Origin: an uncultured Candidatus Nemicrothrix sp.
Lineage (GTDB): Bacteria; Actinomycetota; Acidimicrobiia; Acidimicrobiales; MedAcidi-G1
NCBI GenBank assembly: GCA_913055915.1
Contig: CAJXKL010000007.1
Coordinates: 1-64,000, forward strand
DNA length: 64,000 nt
Reading direction: 5' to 3'
Shown: in pieces, positions 61,773-64,000 of the stretch
Position numbering within the stretch: position 1 is the first letter of the stretch
How the letters are laid out: each line of letters begins with the position of its first letter
Notes under the pieces: generated by a model
Database searches by the model: none
Seen by the model: only the letters and a program-made list of their open reading frames with translations
What the model was told of the DNA's origin: nothing
Position numbers and translations under genes: made by a program

Positions 61773-64000
61773 CAAGAGCCCGCAATGCTAGGGGACGTCC
61801 CGCCCTGTTCGACAGACCCGGCCGCAACGGGGATGAGGTCCTCAATCATCGTCGCCAGGTCACCCACCAGGTCGTCGCCGTCGACCGGCAGGATCAACTG
61901 CCTCGGCCCCTCCTTGTAGATGGCATACCGGTAGAGGCGAGCCAGGCGCGTCTGGCGGCTCAACGGCAGCACAACAGGTGAGCAGCGGGCCACCCGTTCG
62001 GGCCCGCCGAGACCCGGGCCACGCCCCACTGCCACCTCGGTCATGCCTCTCTCCACACAGAGCGCCCGGAGGCGACCCACGGCGATGAGGGCCTCGGCTG
62101 GGGGCGGCAGGGGCCCGTAGCGGTCCTCCCACTCGGACCGCACGGCATCGACGTTGGCGGCATCGGGGGTTGTGCCGGCGGCAGCCAGCTTCCTGTAGGC
62201 CTCGAGGCGCAGGTCACTGCGTGACACATAGTCCTCGGGCAGGTGGGCGTCGACTGGCACCTCGACCCTGATCTCGGCGGGGGCCTCGAGAACCCTGCCG
62301 GCCAGTTCGTCGACGGCCTCGGTGACCATCTGGCAGTAGAGGTCGTAGCCGACAGCTGCCACGTGGCCGCTCTGGCCGGTTCCCAACAGGTTGCCGGCAC
62401 CCCTGATCTCGAGGTCGCGCATGGCAATACGGAACCCGGACCCCAGGTCGGTCGTCTCACCGATGGTTCTGAGGCGTTCGTAGGCCTCCTCGCTGAGGGG
62501 CCTGTCCGGCGGGGTGAACAGGTAGGCGTAGGCACGCTGCCCGGCCCGACCGACCCGACCGCGCAGCTGGTGCATCTGCCCGAGGCCGAGTAGGTCGGCC
62601 CTGTCCACGACAAGGGTGTTCACGGTCGGCATGTCGATGCCGGACTCGATGATCGTCGTGCAGACCAGCACGTCGTAGCGGCCCTCCCAGAAGTCCATCA
62701 CGATGTTCTCGAGACTCACCTCGTCCATCTGCCCGTGGGCGACCGCCACCCTGGCCTCTGGTACCAGCTCGCGGACTCCACCGGCTATCTGGTCGATGTC
62801 GTAGACACGGTTGTGGACGAAGAAGACCTGCCCGTCGCGAAGTAGTTCCCGGCGGATGGCCTCGGCCACGGCCCTCTCGTCGTATCCGCCCACGTAGGTG
62901 AGGATCGGCTGCCGGTCGGCCGGCGGCGTGTTGAGGAGGCTCAGGTCGCGGATGCCGGTGAGGGACATCTCGAGCGTACGCGGAATGGGCGTGGCCGTGA
63001 GGGTCAGCACGTCGACGTCTGACCGGAGGGCCTTGATGCTCTCCTTGTGGCTCACCCCGAAGTGCTGCTCCTCGTCAATCACCAACAGGCCCAGGTTCTT
63101 GAAGACGATGTCATCTGAGAGAAGCCGGTGGGTGCCGATCACGACGTCGATGGACCCGTCAGCCAGGCCCTCGGCGACACGCCTCGCCTCGGCCGGCGTC
63201 AGGAACCTGCTCAACACCTCGACCCTCACCGGGTACGGCGCGTAGCGGTCCCGGAAGGTCTGGCCGTGCTGCTGGGCGAGCAGGGTCGTAGGTACGAGGA
63301 TCGCCGCCTGACGACCGTCCTGTACCGCCTTGAAGGCCGCCCGTACCGCCACCTCGGTCTTGCCGAATCCGACGTCGCCGCACACCAGACGATCCATGGG
63401 CAGAGACCGTTCCATGTCGGCCTTGACGTCCTCGATTGCTCCGAGTTGGTCGGCTGTCTCCTGGTAGGGGAAGGACTGTTCCAGCTCGCGCTGCCACGGG
63501 GTGTCGGCGGCAAAGGCGTGGCCCGCAGCGGCAACACGCTGTTGGTACAACAGCACCAGTTCCTGGGCGATCTCGGCGACTGCTGAACGCACCTTCGACT
63601 TGGCCTTCTGCCAGTCGGATCCACCCATCCGGCTAAGGCTCGGCTTCTCACCGCCAGTATGTGGGCGGATCACGTCGATCTGGTCAGTGGGCAGGTATAG
63701 GCGGTCGTCGCCCCTGTACTCGAGCAGCAGGTAGTCCCGTTCGACGCCACCCAGGGTGCGGGTCACGAGGCCAGCGAACCTGGCGACGCCATGGTGTTCG
63801 TGGACGACGTGGTCACCCGGGGACAGGTCCTCGAAGACGCGAACAGCTGCTGTTCGCCTGGGTTTCGTTCGACGACGGGTCCGCCGACGTCCCGTTATCT
63901 CGGCCTCGGTAACGACCGCCAGCCCCGAGGACGCCAGCACGAAGCCCCGCTCGAGTGGCGCCACGACTAGGTGGGCTCCACCAGCCAGGGGGCCGGTGTC
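61772..64000 (-). CDS. mfd: Transcription-repair coupling factor Mfd (partial)
   Basis: The reading frame continues to the window edge, so only the C-terminal 742 residues are seen. RNAP-interacting domain (FEDLSPGDHVVHEHHGVARFAGL), RecG-like helicase motifs (VCGDVGFGKTEVAVRAAFKA, VVIGTHRLL, LVIDEEQHFGVSHKE, LTLTATPIPRTL, TTIIESGIDMPTVNTLVVDRAD, QLRGRVGRAGQRAYAY) and the C-terminal TRCF domain. It removes stalled RNA polymerase and recruits UvrA. First of an overlapping mfd-PPIase-mazG-eno-ftsB run. Confidence 0.96.
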   Translation of the reverse strand, partial: DTGPLAGGAHLVVAPLERGFVLASSGLAVVTEAEITGRRRTRRRTKPRRTAAVRVFEDLSPGDHVVHEHHGVARFAGLVTRTLGGVERDYLLLEYRGDDRLYLPTDQIDVIRPHTGGEKPSLSRMGGSDWQKAKSKVRSAVAEIAQELVLLYQQRVAAAGHAFAADTPWQRELEQSFPYQETADQLGAIEDVKADMERSLPMDRLVCGDVGFGKTEVAVRAAFKAVQDGRQAAILVPTTLLAQQHGQTFRDRYAPYPVRVEVLSRFLTPAEARRVAEGLADGSIDVVIGTHRLLSDDIVFKNLGLLVIDEEQHFGVSHKESIKALRSDVDVLTLTATPIPRTLEMSLTGIRDLSLLNTPPADRQPILTYVGGYDERAVAEAIRRELLRDGQVFFVHNRVYDIDQIAGGVRELVPEARVAVAHGQMDEVSLENIVMDFWEGRYDVLVCTTIIESGIDMPTVNTLVVDRADLLGLGQMHQLRGRVGRAGQRAYAYLFTPPDRPLSEEAYERLRTIGETTDLGSGFRIAMRDLEIRGAGNLLGTGQSGHVAAVGYDLYCQMVTEAVDELAGRVLEAPAEIRVEVPVDAHLPEDYVSRSDLRLEAYRKLAAAGTTPDAANVDAVRSEWEDRYGPLPPPAEALIAVGRLRALCVERGMTEVAVGRGPGLGGPERVARCSPVVLPLSRQTRLARLYRYAIYKEGPRQLILPVDGDDLVGDLATMIEDLIPVAAGSVEQGGTSPSIAGS

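Overview
The window is GC-rich, densely packed, single-contig chromosomal DNA. The gene content points to an actinobacterium, most likely a marine member of the Acidimicrobiia. Evidence: an F420-type luciferase-like oxidoreductase, many FadE/FadD/SDR fatty-acid genes, a DrrA-type exporter, the actinobacterial mfd-mazG-eno-ftsB and DUF501-ppx blocks, many GTG starts and apparent leaderless genes. The lineage is an inference; no rRNA gene is present. One tRNA-Leu(TAA) lies on the minus strand at about 39.8 kb. No CRISPR array, prophage, IS element or replication origin was seen.

Layout. 0-6.3 kb: partial F420 oxidoreductase, TetR regulator plus diiron oxygenase, chorismate mutase, acyl-CoA synthetase, YjdF-like membrane protein, phosphotriesterase-like hydrolase. 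6.5-12.1 kb: AapJQMP polar amino acid ABC importer with two strong hairpins between the binding-protein and permease genes. 12.2-17.8 kb: beta-hydroxyacid dehydrogenase, SDR, acyl-CoA dehydrogenase, CDF metal exporter, thiolase. 17.9-20.7 kb: choline dehydrogenase (betA) plus a DMSP-demethylase-like (DmdA/GcvT) gene. 20.8-23.7 kb: hemolysin-III protein, FMN-binding protein, NYN-OST-HTH protein, and a gutted beta-lactamase/esterase pseudogene. 23.9-26.9 kb: threonine aldolase, SDR, DAO-type FAD oxidase. 27.0-31.5 kb: LivHMGF importer without a binding protein.

31.7-34.0 kb holds the most striking unit: a class IV aminotransferase-like gene, a sulfotransferase-like gene and a peroxidase-related AhpD-type gene whose CxxC motif is read as Cys-x-x-Sec through an in-frame UGA followed by a SECIS-like hairpin. 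The first two genes correspond, in reverse order, to the two halves of a fused plant protein. 34.0-36.6 kb: split aconitase-X plus an ornithine-cyclodeaminase-family reductase, a likely cis-3-hydroxy-L-proline pathway.

36.6-43.3 kb: GFA protein, PPDK, tRNA-Leu, a small unknown protein, a PD-(D/E)XK nuclease with an AddB/Cas4-like cysteine pattern, an MFS exporter and an enoyl-CoA hydratase. 43.3-48.7 kb: a seven-gene minus-strand operon (CitE-like lyase, xdhC, mobA-like, coxG, DUF501, ppx, acetyltransferase). 48.8-51.5 kb: PEP carboxylase. 51.6-55.0 kb: coxS-coxM and coxD-coxE, with no catalytic coxL anywhere in the window. 55.1-57.7 kb: DrrA-type ABC exporter. 57.8-64 kb: ftsB, eno, mazG, a PPIase lipoprotein and mfd (cut by the window edge).

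Together the genes describe a heterotroph that imports amino acids and small organic acids, degrades fatty acids and methylated or hydroxylated osmolytes and amino acids, and balances C3/C4 carbon through PPDK, PEP carboxylase and a malyl-CoA-type lyase. It also carries parts of an aerobic CO dehydrogenase-type molybdenum hydroxylase system.
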